NCBI GenBank assembly: GCA_021776245.1
Contig: JAJFGF010000062.1
Location: 1-64,000 of the forward strand
Direction of reading: 5' to 3'
Source of the DNA: Hyphococcus sp.
Lineage (GTDB): Bacteria > Pseudomonadota > Alphaproteobacteria > Caulobacterales > Parvularculaceae
Length of the DNA: 64,000 nt
Of the stretch, positions 42,876-51,992 are shown piece after piece. Each line of letters opens with the position of its first letter. Position 1 is the first letter of the stretch. The translations under genes were made by a program, and so were the position numbers. Under the pieces are notes generated by a model. That model did no database searches and was not told the DNA's origin. It worked only from the letters and a program-made list of their open reading frames with translations.

Positions 42876-43613
42876 TCAGTTGCCAGCGCGCCGTAACTCG
42901 GCGACAGGTTCAAACGCCGCGCCGGGCGGTGAAATCTTCAAGACGTCCCCGCCCGCTTCAATCCAGTACAAACGCGGCTGAACCGCGTCAATTTCCACCA
43001 AAAACCAACGCCCATTTTGGTCCGGATAAAGATCATAGTCGAGCGCGCTTCTGCCGTCCCCATTGATGATCGTTAATTGCTTCGATCCGTCGGCGGCAAA
43101 TTGCCATTGCCGCTCCGGATCGGACCAGTTTCCCGACAGGTTCGGTTCCGCCGCCGCTATCGGCGCGCCCCTTACCTGCAGGGTGATCCGCGCATGTTGC
43201 GACTGAAGCCCTGCGCCGTCTGACGCCGACGCGTTAAAATGGGTTTGACCGGAAACATCCGCTGGCGTCCAGACCAGCATATGTCCGGCTGCAGCTTTTG
43301 TCCGGAAATAAAACCCGGAGCGGATAATCGAGATTCCCACCGGCAATGGATCGGGATCGGTTTTAACATCGCCATAAATGATGGTTGCCGTGGTTTTGCT
43401 TTTGTCAGCAAGCTTGCGGCTGAAAGGGATCAGCACGGCAGCGCCCGGCCGGGACGCCACTGTGACTTGCGCGGGATATTGCAGACTTTCTTTCTTGGAT
43501 GCCGACCAGAAATAATAGCCGGCGCCAGCGAGCGCCAAAATAAGCACGCCAATCGAGACGAACTGGCTTGCTGACAGTTCGCCGCGGTCTCTGATCAATT
43601 TTCCGAAATCCAT
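42876..43613 (-). CDS. Membrane-anchored protein, tandem paralogue 2
   Basis: 245 residues from ATG 43613, where GGGGAAAC lies upstream; the longer frame to 43742 is basic and lacks similarity. Membrane segment VSIGVLILALAGAGYYFWSA. It matches paralogue 1 across SRPGAAVLIPFSRKL, GNWSDPERQWQFAADGSKQL, LYPDQNGRWFLVEI and YWIEAGGDVLKISPPG. The two arose by tandem duplication and may be cotranscribed (165-base gap). Confidence 0.7.
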   Translation of the reverse strand: MDFGKLIRDRGELSASQFVSIGVLILALAGAGYYFWSASKKESLQYPAQVTVASRPGAAVLIPFSRKLADKSKTTATIIYGDVKTDPDPLPVGISIIRSGFYFRTKAAAGHMLVWTPADVSGQTHFNASASDGAGLQSQHARITLQVRGAPIAAAEPNLSGNWSDPERQWQFAADGSKQLTIINGDGRSALDYDLYPDQNGRWFLVEIDAVQPRLYWIEAGGDVLKISPPGAAFEPVAELRRAGN

Positions 43614-43942
43614 TGTTATGTTTCCCCTGGCCGGCGGCAATGCAAACCTGCCGGTGTGACGGATGAATTGCGGCAACCTACGCTGCGTCTTTACCCGGCG
43701 GCAAGCGTTAACGGAGGGTGAAACCGGCCGCATAACGTTCAATAATGTCGATCACCTGTCAGGAAGCGCGACTACCGGTAAAAACGCGTTAACTGAATAG
43801 CCGTAGGATTGATCCGCCTTGGCCAGACCACACGACGCCGGTACAATGCAACGATGATGGGGCGAAAGCCGGCGCAGTCGCGCATCTCGTAAATTGCCTC
43901 TGCAGCGGGGCGAAAGGGCGCGAACAAGTGAGGAAAGTCTTC
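43614..43942. other. Intergenic stretch between divergent envelope genes
   Basis: 330 bases with no supportable gene. It must carry promoters for the paralogue pair (minus) and the TPR gene (plus). No clear promoter pair or repeat was found. Confidence 0.45.
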
Positions 43943-44854
43943 ATGACCGTATCGTCTCTTCGCAGATCGGTTATTGGCGCCGTCGCAATGTTGGTCTTTT
44001 CTTCCGGCGCCGCATATGCGCAGGCCGCCGACAGCGACGATACTGCGTTCATTGAAAGAAACGAAGCCCAACCTGGCCAATATGCAAAGCGCGGTCAGGC
44101 GTATCTCTCCGCCGGCAAATTTGCACAAGCGGAATCAGAATTCACACGCGCGCTGGCCCAAATGCCGCCAAAAGAAGAAGAGCATATGCTTTATTGGGTG
44201 CGCGGCGGCGTGCGCATGCAGTTACAAAAGAACGCTGGCGCTATCGAAGATTTTACCAGCGCGTTGCAGATCGCCGAGGCCGCACAAATTTATCATACGC
44301 GCGCCAGGGCGTATTTTGCTCTGGAACAGTTTGACCAGGCAAATAGCGACCTGACAAGCGCCCTGGCGCTCGGGCTGCCTGCCGGAGCGGAACTGGAGAA
44401 AGCTTATGAGCTGCGCGCATATATTCATACGCATCAACGCAAATACGCCGCCGCCATTGACGATTTATCATCGGCGATTGAAATTCATCCGGCCCCGCCT
44501 CTCTTTTTTCATCGCGCCAATCTGTTGCGCGCTGCGGGAAACCCACAGGCGGCCTATTACGATTATAGAAAGGTAGTCGCCGATGAAGGATCGCCTGCTT
44601 CAATGGCGACACAGTCATTTCTGGAGCTTGCCTTTATCTATCACGCTCGCCGGGACGTTCTAAATGCGATGACGGCATATGATATGTTCTTCTCGCGGCT
44701 TGCCGGCGCCGACGAACAAACCCGGGCGCACGGCGTGCAAGTGATTCAAAAGCTGATGGACGCTGGCCTCTATACCGGCGCGGCGCTAACCTATGACGCT
44801 AAATTGCGCAACGCCTTGACCGCCTGCGTCAAGGATTCAAAATGCAACCCATAG
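43943..44854 (+). CDS. Secreted TPR-repeat protein
   Basis: 303 residues. ATG 43943 with GAGGAAAG upstream begins a signal peptide ending near GAAYAQA; a GTG 15 bases earlier is possible. The mature part is TPR hairpins: GQYAKRGQAYLSAGKFAQAE, EDFTSALQIAEAAQIYHTRA, YAAAIDDLSSAIEIHP, PLFFHRANLLRAAGNPQAAY. TPR arrays bind partner proteins; here in the periplasm. Two Cys near the end (ACVKDSKC) could bridge. The next gene starts 7 bases later. Confidence 0.8.
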   Translation: MTVSSLRRSVIGAVAMLVFSSGAAYAQAADSDDTAFIERNEAQPGQYAKRGQAYLSAGKFAQAESEFTRALAQMPPKEEEHMLYWVRGGVRMQLQKNAGAIEDFTSALQIAEAAQIYHTRARAYFALEQFDQANSDLTSALALGLPAGAELEKAYELRAYIHTHQRKYAAAIDDLSSAIEIHPAPPLFFHRANLLRAAGNPQAAYYDYRKVVADEGSPASMATQSFLELAFIYHARRDVLNAMTAYDMFFSRLAGADEQTRAHGVQVIQKLMDAGLYTGAALTYDAKLRNALTACVKDSKCNP

Positions 44855-44861
44855 GCGGCAG

Positions 44862-45347
44862 ATGACAAAAGAAATTGCCATAAGATGTTTGATCAACGGC
44901 GATGTCATATCGCATGGATTGATCGGACCGCCGGCGATGAATTACGGCCAGCTGCATCGCTGGAAGGCATTTGAACGCGTTCAATATGATTATGTGATGG
45001 CGGCTCCGGATTTCATTGATCACATCTCACCCTGGTTCGCGCAATATTGCGAAGAACTCAAAGCCGATTGCGAGTTTGAACTCCCCGATGAAGATACGCC
45101 TGAACATGCCCTTGCTGGCCTTGGCTATCCGCGTCTTGACCAATTGATACGAATCCACAATGCGCTTGCAGTCCGTCTGTTTTTATCGCTGCCCCTCGAA
45201 CTGAACAATCTATTCGCGCCAGAAAACCCGAATTTCATTCGTTACACCGCAAATTCCGTTGACCGATTTTCCTGTGACAGCGGCGAAATTCGATTTGGCG
45301 GCGTTGCGTTTGATGTCAACTCACAAAGTATGAATTCGGAGGCGTAA
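44862..45347 (+). CDS. Hypothetical protein coupled to TPR gene
   Basis: 161 residues, acidic, cytosolic. Notable phrases: YVMAAPDFIDHISPWFAQYC, DEDTPEHALAGLGYPRLDQL and the closing FGGVAFDVNSQSMNSEA. Not recognised. Starts 7 bases after the TPR stop, so it is in the same message, yet it has no signal peptide while the TPR protein does. Confidence 0.65.
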   Translation: MTKEIAIRCLINGDVISHGLIGPPAMNYGQLHRWKAFERVQYDYVMAAPDFIDHISPWFAQYCEELKADCEFELPDEDTPEHALAGLGYPRLDQLIRIHNALAVRLFLSLPLELNNLFAPENPNFIRYTANSVDRFSCDSGEIRFGGVAFDVNSQSMNSEA

Positions 45348-45391
45348 CTTCAAATCATCGCTTACGTTTTGCTCCGAACTTTGCAGCGCCG

Positions 45392-45805
45392 TTAACCGCC
45401 GCAAATTACAGTATCACCTTCATCGACCAAGGGCCCACCGCCCAAAAGGATGGGTTTACCCTTCACGCCGCTATCCGCGAGCATTTCATGAGCTTTGCGC
45501 ACATCGGCCAATGGCAGACGCGCTGCGATCAGAAGTTTTATTTTTCGTTCGTTCAAAAGCGCGAACAATATAGTGAGATATGTGCGAAAATCATCATGTC
45601 GCGCCCACATTCGACGCTGAATGCTGTAGACGCCAATTTTTCGTCTACCCGGACGAAACAGCGATGCTAGCATATAGAGAACGATCGTCGCCATGCCCCG
45701 AAAGCGATCGCGGATACCGCTGGCGAGGCGTTTGATCTCTTCCACGAAATCTGTCGCCTTGTAATCGATCAGCACGCCACGTAGTTCTTTTGTAGTTTCA
45801 CGCAT
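45392..45805 (-). pseudogene. Truncated zinc-type alcohol dehydrogenase/quinone oxidoreductase
   Basis: A 137-codon frame retains only the C-terminal third of an MDR-superfamily oxidoreductase. VLIDYKATDFVEEIKRLASG is the typical IDY-x-x-EDF-VE segment just after the nucleotide-binding loop, and IAARLPLADVRKAHEMLADS with GVKGKPILLGG is the C-terminus. The catalytic domain and the cofactor loop are missing, and between the two pieces the peptide is shortened relative to the family. No ribosome site at the 5' end. Read as a decayed gene. Confidence 0.6.
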
Positions 45806-46002
45806 GTCCGTTGTGTGCTTTTTTATTATCAGGGCCTTGCCGGGTTCGTGAACGCACGGGTCATCGGTCTCATATTCGGCGCACTATTCCTAGTCTGAAA
45901 ACGCAATCTCTGGTCGCTTGTCCTCGCGCATGGTTTCATCAGTTCGCCTGGCTTTACCGTGGAATTTTTGGCGCTGCCGGGCTAAATTTATCAAGAGCAG
46001 GC

Positions 46003-46314
46003 TCAGTAGTCGCTATCATGCAGGAATAGGAACATAGCGATGACGATCGCTGAAAAGGCGGCGAAGATCACAGCTGCGCCAGCGTCAACAGTTTGCATGC
46101 GCCCCATAAAAAATAAGGCGCATGCGACGGCGCCCAGTATCGCGACAGCCGTCACAACGATGTTTCGGCGCTGTTGAATGAACCACAAATTCTGACGAAG
46201 CCGACGCCATAGGGGTCGTCGTTGTGACGGGTCTCCTGTCTGATCGAACCTTTTGGCCAGCATCGCAGCGTCTGCTTTCAGCCGCCGCGCTATTTCATCA
46301 TGATCTTCCATCAT
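46003..46314 (-). CDS. Small two-helix membrane protein, probable sigma-factor partner
   Basis: 103 residues. A basic cytosolic N-terminus (~1-50, DHDEIARRLKADAAMLAKRF) is followed by two membrane helices (NIVVTAVAILGAVACALFF, AAVIFAAFSAIVIAMFLFL). The start overlaps the sigma-factor stop as ATGA, so it is translated with it. Position and topology fit an anti-sigma-like partner, but no zinc motif (HxxxCxxC) is seen, so it is either an unusual anti-sigma or a simple membrane companion. Confidence 0.7.
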   Translation of the reverse strand: MMEDHDEIARRLKADAAMLAKRFDQTGDPSQRRPLWRRLRQNLWFIQQRRNIVVTAVAILGAVACALFFMGRMQTVDAGAAVIFAAFSAIVIAMFLFLHDSDY

Positions 46315-46862
46315 TTTTCATCCGTTTCTTTTTCCGGTTCGCTACCAAGCACTTTGCGCATTTTTTCCCGCGCGCGTTTTAAATATGTTTTTGTCGTGCC
46401 AAGCGGCGCATTCATCGCACGCGCGGCTTCTGTGTGAGACAGTCCATTCGCGTCGCACAGCAATATTGCGGACCGTTCTTCGACCGAAAGAAGAGAAAGA
46501 CCGCGCTTCAAATCAAGCGTTACGCCAGCATCAATCTCGACGGCCTTCACATTCCGGTCCGCGACATTGACCTTCAAACGGTCAACCGCCTTGCGAAGCC
46601 GCAGGACTTGCAAATATTCAACATAGGCAATCTGAAAAAGCCACGTGCGGAAGCTTGATTCTGACCGGAACTGGTCAATTTTTTGAAAGGCGCGAATGGT
46701 CGCCGTTTGAGCGATATCGTCGATATTCATGTCATCGCCCGCGAGGCGCTGGAGAAAAGCGACGAGACCCGATTGATGGCGTCTGACCAACTTCGTAAAG
46801 CCGTCCGCATCCCGCGTAACTTTTACGAGCATCACGAGTTTTTCGTCGGAAAGTTCTTTCAT
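46311..46862 (-). CDS. ECF-type RNA polymerase sigma factor
   Basis: 183 residues from ATG 46862. Region 2: GLVAFLQRLAGDDMNIDDIA with IRAFQKIDQFRSESSFRTWL, the -10 recognition helix. Region 4: LSLLSVEERSAILLCDANGL and SHTEAARAMNAPLGTTKTYL, the -35 recognition helix. An ECF sigma factor directs RNA polymerase to stress or envelope genes. Downstream is the small membrane protein (overlap) and upstream the DUF6249-like protein, in one operon. Confidence 0.92.
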   Translation of the reverse strand: MKELSDEKLVMLVKVTRDADGFTKLVRRHQSGLVAFLQRLAGDDMNIDDIAQTATIRAFQKIDQFRSESSFRTWLFQIAYVEYLQVLRLRKAVDRLKVNVADRNVKAVEIDAGVTLDLKRGLSLLSVEERSAILLCDANGLSHTEAARAMNAPLGTTKTYLKRAREKMRKVLGSEPEKETDEK

Positions 46863-46882
46863 CAAAGCAGATCCCGCGCGCG

Positions 46883-47263
46883 CTAGCGGGATGAATCACT
46901 TTGTGACGTAACGGTGTGAAAGAAGAGATAGACAGCGCCAATCACCGCCGGAAACGCCGTAAGGCCGCGAAGAACATTACGGGCGCCGGCATCTCCGATC
47001 GCGAAAGAAAACGCAACGCCGCCGACCGCCAGGGCGAGAAAAAGACACCCTCGCCTCAAATCGGCAAAGCGGCGCGGCTGATGCCATGCGATCGCTTCGA
47101 TCGTCTTATGATCGATGATGTCATCACGCGTGAGGGCGAGCTTGACGGCTTCAAGCGCACGTTTGCGATTGCGATAGCTGAGATATTGGGCAAGAGCGAT
47201 CACAAACATGACGCCGACAATCAGCGTGATCGGCACGAGAATATTGAAAGCATTAGCATCCAC
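46883..47263 (-). CDS. DUF6249-like small membrane protein
   Basis: 126 residues from GTG 47263, where GGAGGAG lies 7 bases upstream; longer frames lack that site. First helix NILVPITLIVGVMFVIALAQ, then a basic loop (YRNRKRALEAVKLALTRDD), then two further hydrophobic segments (GCLFLALAVGGVAFSFAIG, LTAFPAVIGAVYLFFHTVT). This fits DUF6249-type proteins that commonly precede ECF sigma genes. Role unknown. Confidence 0.7.
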   Translation of the reverse strand: MDANAFNILVPITLIVGVMFVIALAQYLSYRNRKRALEAVKLALTRDDIIDHKTIEAIAWHQPRRFADLRRGCLFLALAVGGVAFSFAIGDAGARNVLRGLTAFPAVIGAVYLFFHTVTSQSDSSR

Positions 47264-47417
47264 AGCGCGTCTCCTCCAAGCATGCATTGATACAGTTATT
47301 AGATGCCTGAGCCGCCCGGTTTGGATGCGGGGCACAGGAAAAAATATTTCCGTGCTCTTTGCATCCAATTGCCCATCCCCGCCCATCTAATGAATGTCTC
47401 GTGAAATGGAGGACAGG

Positions 47418-48515
47418 GTGAAAAACAAGATATTTGCGGTTGTTTTGGCAAGTTTAGCCGCCTGCGCGGCTCCCATGGGAAAAGCCTTCGCGGAGATCGC
47501 ACAAACTGATACGCAGCGCCAGGTCGATGAAGAAGCGGCAGGCTGGTTAACGCAATATGACGTGCCGAGCGTCGCCATAGCTTATATCAAGGACGGATTA
47601 GTTTCCTGGACCAGCGTTCACGGCCAGCAGAGCCCGGGAATTCCCGCCACAGAAAAAACGCTCTATAACATCGCCTCAATGACGAAACCGATTTCGGCTG
47701 AAATCATTTTGCGGTTAGCGTCACAAGGCGCGTTGTCTCTTGACGAACCCATGTCAGCTTATTGGATAGATCCCGATATCAGGGATGATCCCCGTCATGC
47801 GAAGCTGACGCCTGAGATTGCCCTGACGCATCGCACTGGATTTCCAAACTGGCGGTCGTCCGCCAATGACAGACTGGCGTTCCAGTTCGAGCCCGGGGCG
47901 CGAGCCGGTTATTCCGGTGAAGGTTATAATTATGTGGCGCGGTTTGCTGAAAAGAAGATGGGCCGTTCATTTGACGCTCTTGCGAACACCTATGTTTTTG
48001 AGCCGATCGGAATGAACGATGCGTCATATGTCCAACAAGACTGGTTCGACGGGCGCGTCGCCGTTCCACAGGGGCCGCAGGGCGAGCCCGGTGAACCGGA
48101 TATACGCATGCAATGGAGCGCGGCGGATGATGTTCACGTCACTATCGAGGACTATGCGAAGTTCCTCGTCAGTGTGATGAACAATGATGGAATTTCATCC
48201 GATATCGCCAATCGGCGTTTACGAACTTCTGAAAATATGTTTGCAGAGGGATGCCCATGGGGTCCCGATGCGTGCCCCAAAAGCGGCGGATTTGCCATGG
48301 GTTGGGCGGTTTTCACCTATGAAAATGAAACTGTGGTGATGCAGGGCGGCGGCGATTGGGGAGAACGCACGATTGGCTTCTTCGTACCGGAGCGTAATTT
48401 GGGCGTTGTGATCTTTACCAATGGCGCAAACGGCAGCGCTGTCATCAAAGAAGCCACCGAACTTCTATATGCAAATCCCGATTTTATCGCGTTCCTGACA
48501 TTCCAGGCGCAATAG
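47418..48515 (+). CDS. Secreted serine hydrolase (class C beta-lactamase-like)
   Basis: 365 residues from GTG 47418 with GGAGG 5 bases upstream; the earlier ATG at 47394 would sit ahead of that site. Signal peptide KNKIFAVVLASLAACAAPMG ends near AFA. Active site SMTK (in NIASMTKPISAEI) is the SxxK of the family; YSGEGYNY gives the second-element Tyr. HRTGFPNW and MGWAVFTYENETVVMQGGG are common to this group (serine esterases, D-aminopeptidases, beta-lactamases). Which activity applies cannot be said. Confidence 0.88.
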   Translation: MKNKIFAVVLASLAACAAPMGKAFAEIAQTDTQRQVDEEAAGWLTQYDVPSVAIAYIKDGLVSWTSVHGQQSPGIPATEKTLYNIASMTKPISAEIILRLASQGALSLDEPMSAYWIDPDIRDDPRHAKLTPEIALTHRTGFPNWRSSANDRLAFQFEPGARAGYSGEGYNYVARFAEKKMGRSFDALANTYVFEPIGMNDASYVQQDWFDGRVAVPQGPQGEPGEPDIRMQWSAADDVHVTIEDYAKFLVSVMNNDGISSDIANRRLRTSENMFAEGCPWGPDACPKSGGFAMGWAVFTYENETVVMQGGGDWGERTIGFFVPERNLGVVIFTNGANGSAVIKEATELLYANPDFIAFLTFQAQ

Positions 48516-48685
48516 CATTCACGCGCACCGTCGTGCGCTGCAAATGCCGATCTTTCGTTTTCCCGAACGCTGCAAATGCGGGCTTGGAAAAGGCGATGCG
48601 CGCCTGTTAAGAAAGCGTTAACGCCTTGCGTCCGTGGGGCGGTCTGCCAGCTTTCTCGAATTTAATAACGCTACTTTTCTCCACT

Positions 48686-48699
48686 TTGATGCAGGTCAA
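48686..48699. promoter_or_regulatory. FNR/FixK-type box upstream of small membrane genes
   Basis: TTGAT-GCAG-GTCAA matches the alphaproteobacterial FnrL/FixK consensus TTGAT-N4-RTCAA. It lies 67-80 bases upstream of the ATG at 48766. Confidence 0.55.
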
Positions 48700-48765
48700 A
48701 TGCGGCCCGACTAAAATGTGCCACGCTCCATGGGCGCTGGTCGAGGCGAAAGGGAGAATCAAGTC

Positions 48766-49143
48766 ATGACCGCGGAACTATCGCACAAAAGCTCCGACTC
48801 GGTTCTCGCCCAGCGCCTCGAACTCTCCGAAAAATACGACGGCATTGCCTGGGCGCTCGGCTTTATCTGGATCGGTCTCGCCGTTCTACTAAATATTGGC
48901 TGGGGATGGGGATTGCTCGGTATTGCTGCGATTATCCTCGGTGAAACCGCTTTAAGGTGGAACGAGCAGCTGAACATCGAAAGCTTTCGGGTCGTCGTCG
49001 GCCTTTTGTTTCTTGTTGGCGGCTTTTGGGAACTGTTCGCGATTCCATGGCCGATGGCGCCGGTTCTAATCATCGGTTGCGGTATGGTTATTCTTTTCGG
49101 CGCGCTTAGCGGTCAACATATGCTGAAGAAGCGGCGCCATTAA
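48766..49143 (+). CDS. Small membrane protein, three to four helices
   Basis: 125 residues; GGGAGA before the ATG. After a ~30-residue cytosolic lead come hydrophobic segments (IAWALGFIWIGLAVLLNIG, GWGLLGIAAIILGETALRW, RVVVGLLFLVGGFWELFAI, PVLIIGCGMVILFGALSG). The family is not recognised. The FNR-type box upstream suggests oxygen- or redox-linked expression, and the next gene, another small membrane protein, probably shares the message. Confidence 0.7.
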   Translation: MTAELSHKSSDSVLAQRLELSEKYDGIAWALGFIWIGLAVLLNIGWGWGLLGIAAIILGETALRWNEQLNIESFRVVVGLLFLVGGFWELFAIPWPMAPVLIIGCGMVILFGALSGQHMLKKRRH

Positions 49144-49200
49144 AAGCATCATACGTAAAGTTAGGTCGTTCGGAGACGCAACGCTTAAAAGAGCAGCCTT

Positions 49201-49587
49201 ATGGAAACTTCTGTCTTACTTGCGCGCATCATCGGCCCGCTGTTTATCCTGATCGGCGTCGGCGTCCTCTTAAACAGGAAACATTATGCTGCGATGGCGA
49301 CGCATTTTCTTAGCAATGCGGAGCTTTATTATTTTTCAGGCGCCCTTGCCTTCATTCTCGGCATTGTCATGGTTCTCTATCACAATATCTGGACGGCCGA
49401 CTGGCGTGTAATCATCACCATCATCGGATGGCTGTCACTGTTCAAGGGCGTGGTGCGCATATTGTCCCCGACCATGGGGTCGGCCGCTGCTGCGTCATTT
49501 ACGCGATCACAATTACCGCTCGGTTTCAGCGCTGTTGTTTTGTTAATTGTCGGCGGCTGGCTTTCCTTTGAAGGTTTCTCGGTCTGA
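49201..49587 (+). CDS. Small integral membrane protein
   Basis: 128 residues with four hydrophobic segments (IIGPLFILIGVGVLLNRKH, FSGALAFILGIVMVLYHNIW, VIITIIGWLSLFKGVVRIL, GFSAVVLLIVGGWLSFEGF). No recognised family. The charge pattern fits an inner-membrane protein with both ends inside. It starts 57 bases after the preceding small membrane gene. Confidence 0.7.
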   Translation: METSVLLARIIGPLFILIGVGVLLNRKHYAAMATHFLSNAELYYFSGALAFILGIVMVLYHNIWTADWRVIITIIGWLSLFKGVVRILSPTMGSAAAASFTRSQLPLGFSAVVLLIVGGWLSFEGFSV

Positions 49588-49737
49588 ACGGCTTCAACGC
49601 AGCGAAGCTGCATATTCAAGCGCCGCTTGCAACTTGTCATTGCTCCAATTGCAGCCTTCATCCGCAAAGAGAAATGGGACGCGGAACACGCCTTCTTTCA
49701 ACGATCACAATCTGTTTATTTTACCGGCCAAACCATT

Positions 49738-50913
49738 TTACTGCCGCATCAGGTGATATTGCGCCGCCAGACGCCATTCACCCGCCGGGGTTTCGCGCGT
49801 TTCATCCTGAAAGGCGATTTCATTGTCGTTCATCACCGTCCACAAAGTGCGGCGCAATGCGGTGCTTGTGTCGAAAGTTTCTTTAACAATAAAAGGCGTG
49901 ACGCCGTCCTGAATGTTCGCGGACGGCGATTCTTCAAACACGGCGCCCGTCCCTGCATTTTCCGAAACAAAATAGGCATGACCGGTTCCCGGCTGGTCGT
50001 CGAGACGAAAGCTGACCCAATATGGAAGGCGCGGGTGACGGGCGAAGGTCATGAACGTCCGGTCGGCGTCTGTTTCAAGGACAGCGGCAACGCCGCAACC
50101 ATCAAGCAGGAGGCCGGCGGAAAACCGCACCGGCGACACGGCGCCTTCTGGGCCCGTCGCTGTTCCCTGCCAGACGCCCTGAAGGCCATCATAGGCGCCA
50201 TGGGGCGCCTCGGCGCAAAGGACATCTTTGTGCACACCGGGAAACGCAGTTCCAGCTTGACCGTAAGCGTCCGGATCGCGGTTGCGCAGAAAATCAACAA
50301 CATACCAGGTGCGCCAGGTCGCGCCCTTGTCAGCGGTGTTTGATCCGTCCCAGCGAAAACTTTTTCCGGGCCTGATATCGGTAAAATTATAGCGCCGATG
50401 CTCTGATGCATATGTGCCGTCAGGCATAGGGCGACTGGAAGCAGAATACATGGTCAGGCGCCCGAGGTGATCGCGGCCGACCAGCTGATCGAGAAAAGCG
50501 CCGCCATTGTTATTTTCATTGGGCCAGTTCTGGGCCATCACCCAACGTTCATTGCCCTCATCATAATATCGAATGGAAAAACCGCGCTGGCTTGGCTCTT
50601 CCGGATTGTCCCGCGCCCAGGCAAGTTCCACCAATGCCTTGCCGCCGAGGATTGGAAACACACGTTGACGGGTCCAGCTGCCTTCCGCTTCATGTTCAAA
50701 TGCCCCTTCCACCGGCGCACGCCAATTCGCTTCCCATTCGCCGATCCAGAAATCAAATGCGCGATGGTCATCGCCGCGATATTGATCGGTGATTTCAGCG
50801 CCTAAAACATCGGCCCAGGATAATTCATCATCGCCGGTGGGCGCAGTTTGCGTCTTTGCATCGCACGCCGCCAAAGCCAGCAAACCAAAACTCATTTTCA
50901 ATAGATGTTTCAT
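49738..50913 (-). CDS. Lipoprotein with DUF1579-like domain
   Basis: 391 residues. Lipobox LLALAAC; mature domain begins FDFWIGEWEANWRAPVEG, a DUF1579-type phrase, and has FSIRYYDEGNERWVMAQNWP, FLRNRDPDAYGQAGTAFPG. A second half (~225-391) with FSAGLLLDGCGVAAVLETD may be a duplicated barrel. Start overlaps the TPR gene's stop as ATGA, so it is translationally coupled. Confidence 0.7.
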   Translation of the reverse strand: MKHLLKMSFGLLALAACDAKTQTAPTGDDELSWADVLGAEITDQYRGDDHRAFDFWIGEWEANWRAPVEGAFEHEAEGSWTRQRVFPILGGKALVELAWARDNPEEPSQRGFSIRYYDEGNERWVMAQNWPNENNNGGAFLDQLVGRDHLGRLTMYSASSRPMPDGTYASEHRRYNFTDIRPGKSFRWDGSNTADKGATWRTWYVVDFLRNRDPDAYGQAGTAFPGVHKDVLCAEAPHGAYDGLQGVWQGTATGPEGAVSPVRFSAGLLLDGCGVAAVLETDADRTFMTFARHPRLPYWVSFRLDDQPGTGHAYFVSENAGTGAVFEESPSANIQDGVTPFIVKETFDTSTALRRTLWTVMNDNEIAFQDETRETPAGEWRLAAQYHLMRQ

Positions 50914-51821
50914 TGCTCACTCTTCTTTGTGTACAGCCCGTCAAACGCCACCGCCCAGGTTTCACCGTCATCCGTAGAGCTTTCCCAAAACTGGCGGACA
51001 CTGCCGTCATTGTTCGGCGTCCAGGTCACCCGGTTAATCGTCCCGGTGACTTTGCTGATCGGCAATTCCTGATCTGACAACACCATGGCGCCGTCTTTAT
51101 TGAGCGCCCCTTCCAGATAAACAGACCCGCCTGCATTCGACATCCAGGTCTGATGCCAGGTCTCTTTGGCGGAATCATAAAAATTGATACTCATGCCGGT
51201 AAAAGCGGTCCCGACGCTATATTCTTCCAACACAACGCACCCGTCCTGCTTTGAAGAAATTCGGCTCGCCGCCGTAGGTTGCGCGTTGCCCGCCGATGTC
51301 ACGTCCCATTCCCCAAGCCAGAAATCGAAATGACGATATTCATCCGCAGCGCACGCGGTCAGGGCTTTGACGACAGCGAGAAAACGCGCATTTTCCAGGA
51401 GCGGCTCAAACTCGGCCACGGTCAAAAGATATTTGCCGCTTGGGCCGCCGGTTTTTGCGATTTCTTCGAGTTCATTTAATGCGGTTTTTTCTTTGCCAAG
51501 CGACATCAGCACACGCGCCAGGCGCAGCCTTGCGCGTGCGGCAGGTTGATAGCCCGCATCAATCGCTTTGCGATAAGCATCGCGGGCGCCGGCAAAATCT
51601 TCGGTTTGATGCAATGCGTGACCAAGATTGAACCAGTTATTGGCGTTGTCCGGCTCGGCGGACAGCAACGCTTCATAGGCGCCGGCAGCCTGCGGCCATT
51701 CCTGCGCCGCAAACAAGGCGTCTGCATCTTCCTGATCATCAGCCATCACCGGCGAGAAAAAGGCGGATAATGCCAGCGCGCTGGCGACAATCAGGGACTT
51801 TGAAATTGGCGTAAAGGACAT
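50910..51821 (-). CDS. Secreted TPR protein fused to DUF1579-like domain
   Basis: 303 residues. Signal peptide ending near SPVMA; TPR hairpins at ~30-130 (NNWFNLGHALHQTEDFAGAR, ARARLRLARVLMSLGKEKTA), then a lipocalin-like part from RHFDFWLGEWDVTSAG to the C-terminus. A TPR/DUF1579 fusion is a less usual arrangement. It heads the pair with the DUF1579-like lipoprotein and is divergent from the AraC regulator, a likely controller. Confidence 0.75.
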   Translation of the reverse strand: MSFTPISKSLIVASALALSAFFSPVMADDQEDADALFAAQEWPQAAGAYEALLSAEPDNANNWFNLGHALHQTEDFAGARDAYRKAIDAGYQPAARARLRLARVLMSLGKEKTALNELEEIAKTGGPSGKYLLTVAEFEPLLENARFLAVVKALTACAADEYRHFDFWLGEWDVTSAGNAQPTAASRISSKQDGCVVLEEYSVGTAFTGMSINFYDSAKETWHQTWMSNAGGSVYLEGALNKDGAMVLSDQELPISKVTGTINRVTWTPNNDGSVRQFWESSTDDGETWAVAFDGLYTKKSEQ

Positions 51822-51992
51822 GTCAGCTCACTTATTTGCACGATAAACGACGCGTCTTGCGGGATAAGCCGCAACATCGCGAATTGACCCGCGGTTCCCG
51901 GTACGTGAAAATAGCGCAGTTTCGGGCTTTGGAAATTGTAAGAAACGGCTGATGGCTGGAATTAGCAATCTGGGCAACATCATGGACCGAAA

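Noticed and set aside
43772-44128. Minus-strand frame upstream of the TPR gene
   Set aside because: Overlaps the start of a well-supported secreted TPR protein; no ribosome site.
49627-50343. Plus-strand frame of 238 codons opposite the DUF1579-like lipoprotein
   Set aside because: Antisense to a gene with lipobox and family phrases; shadow frame.
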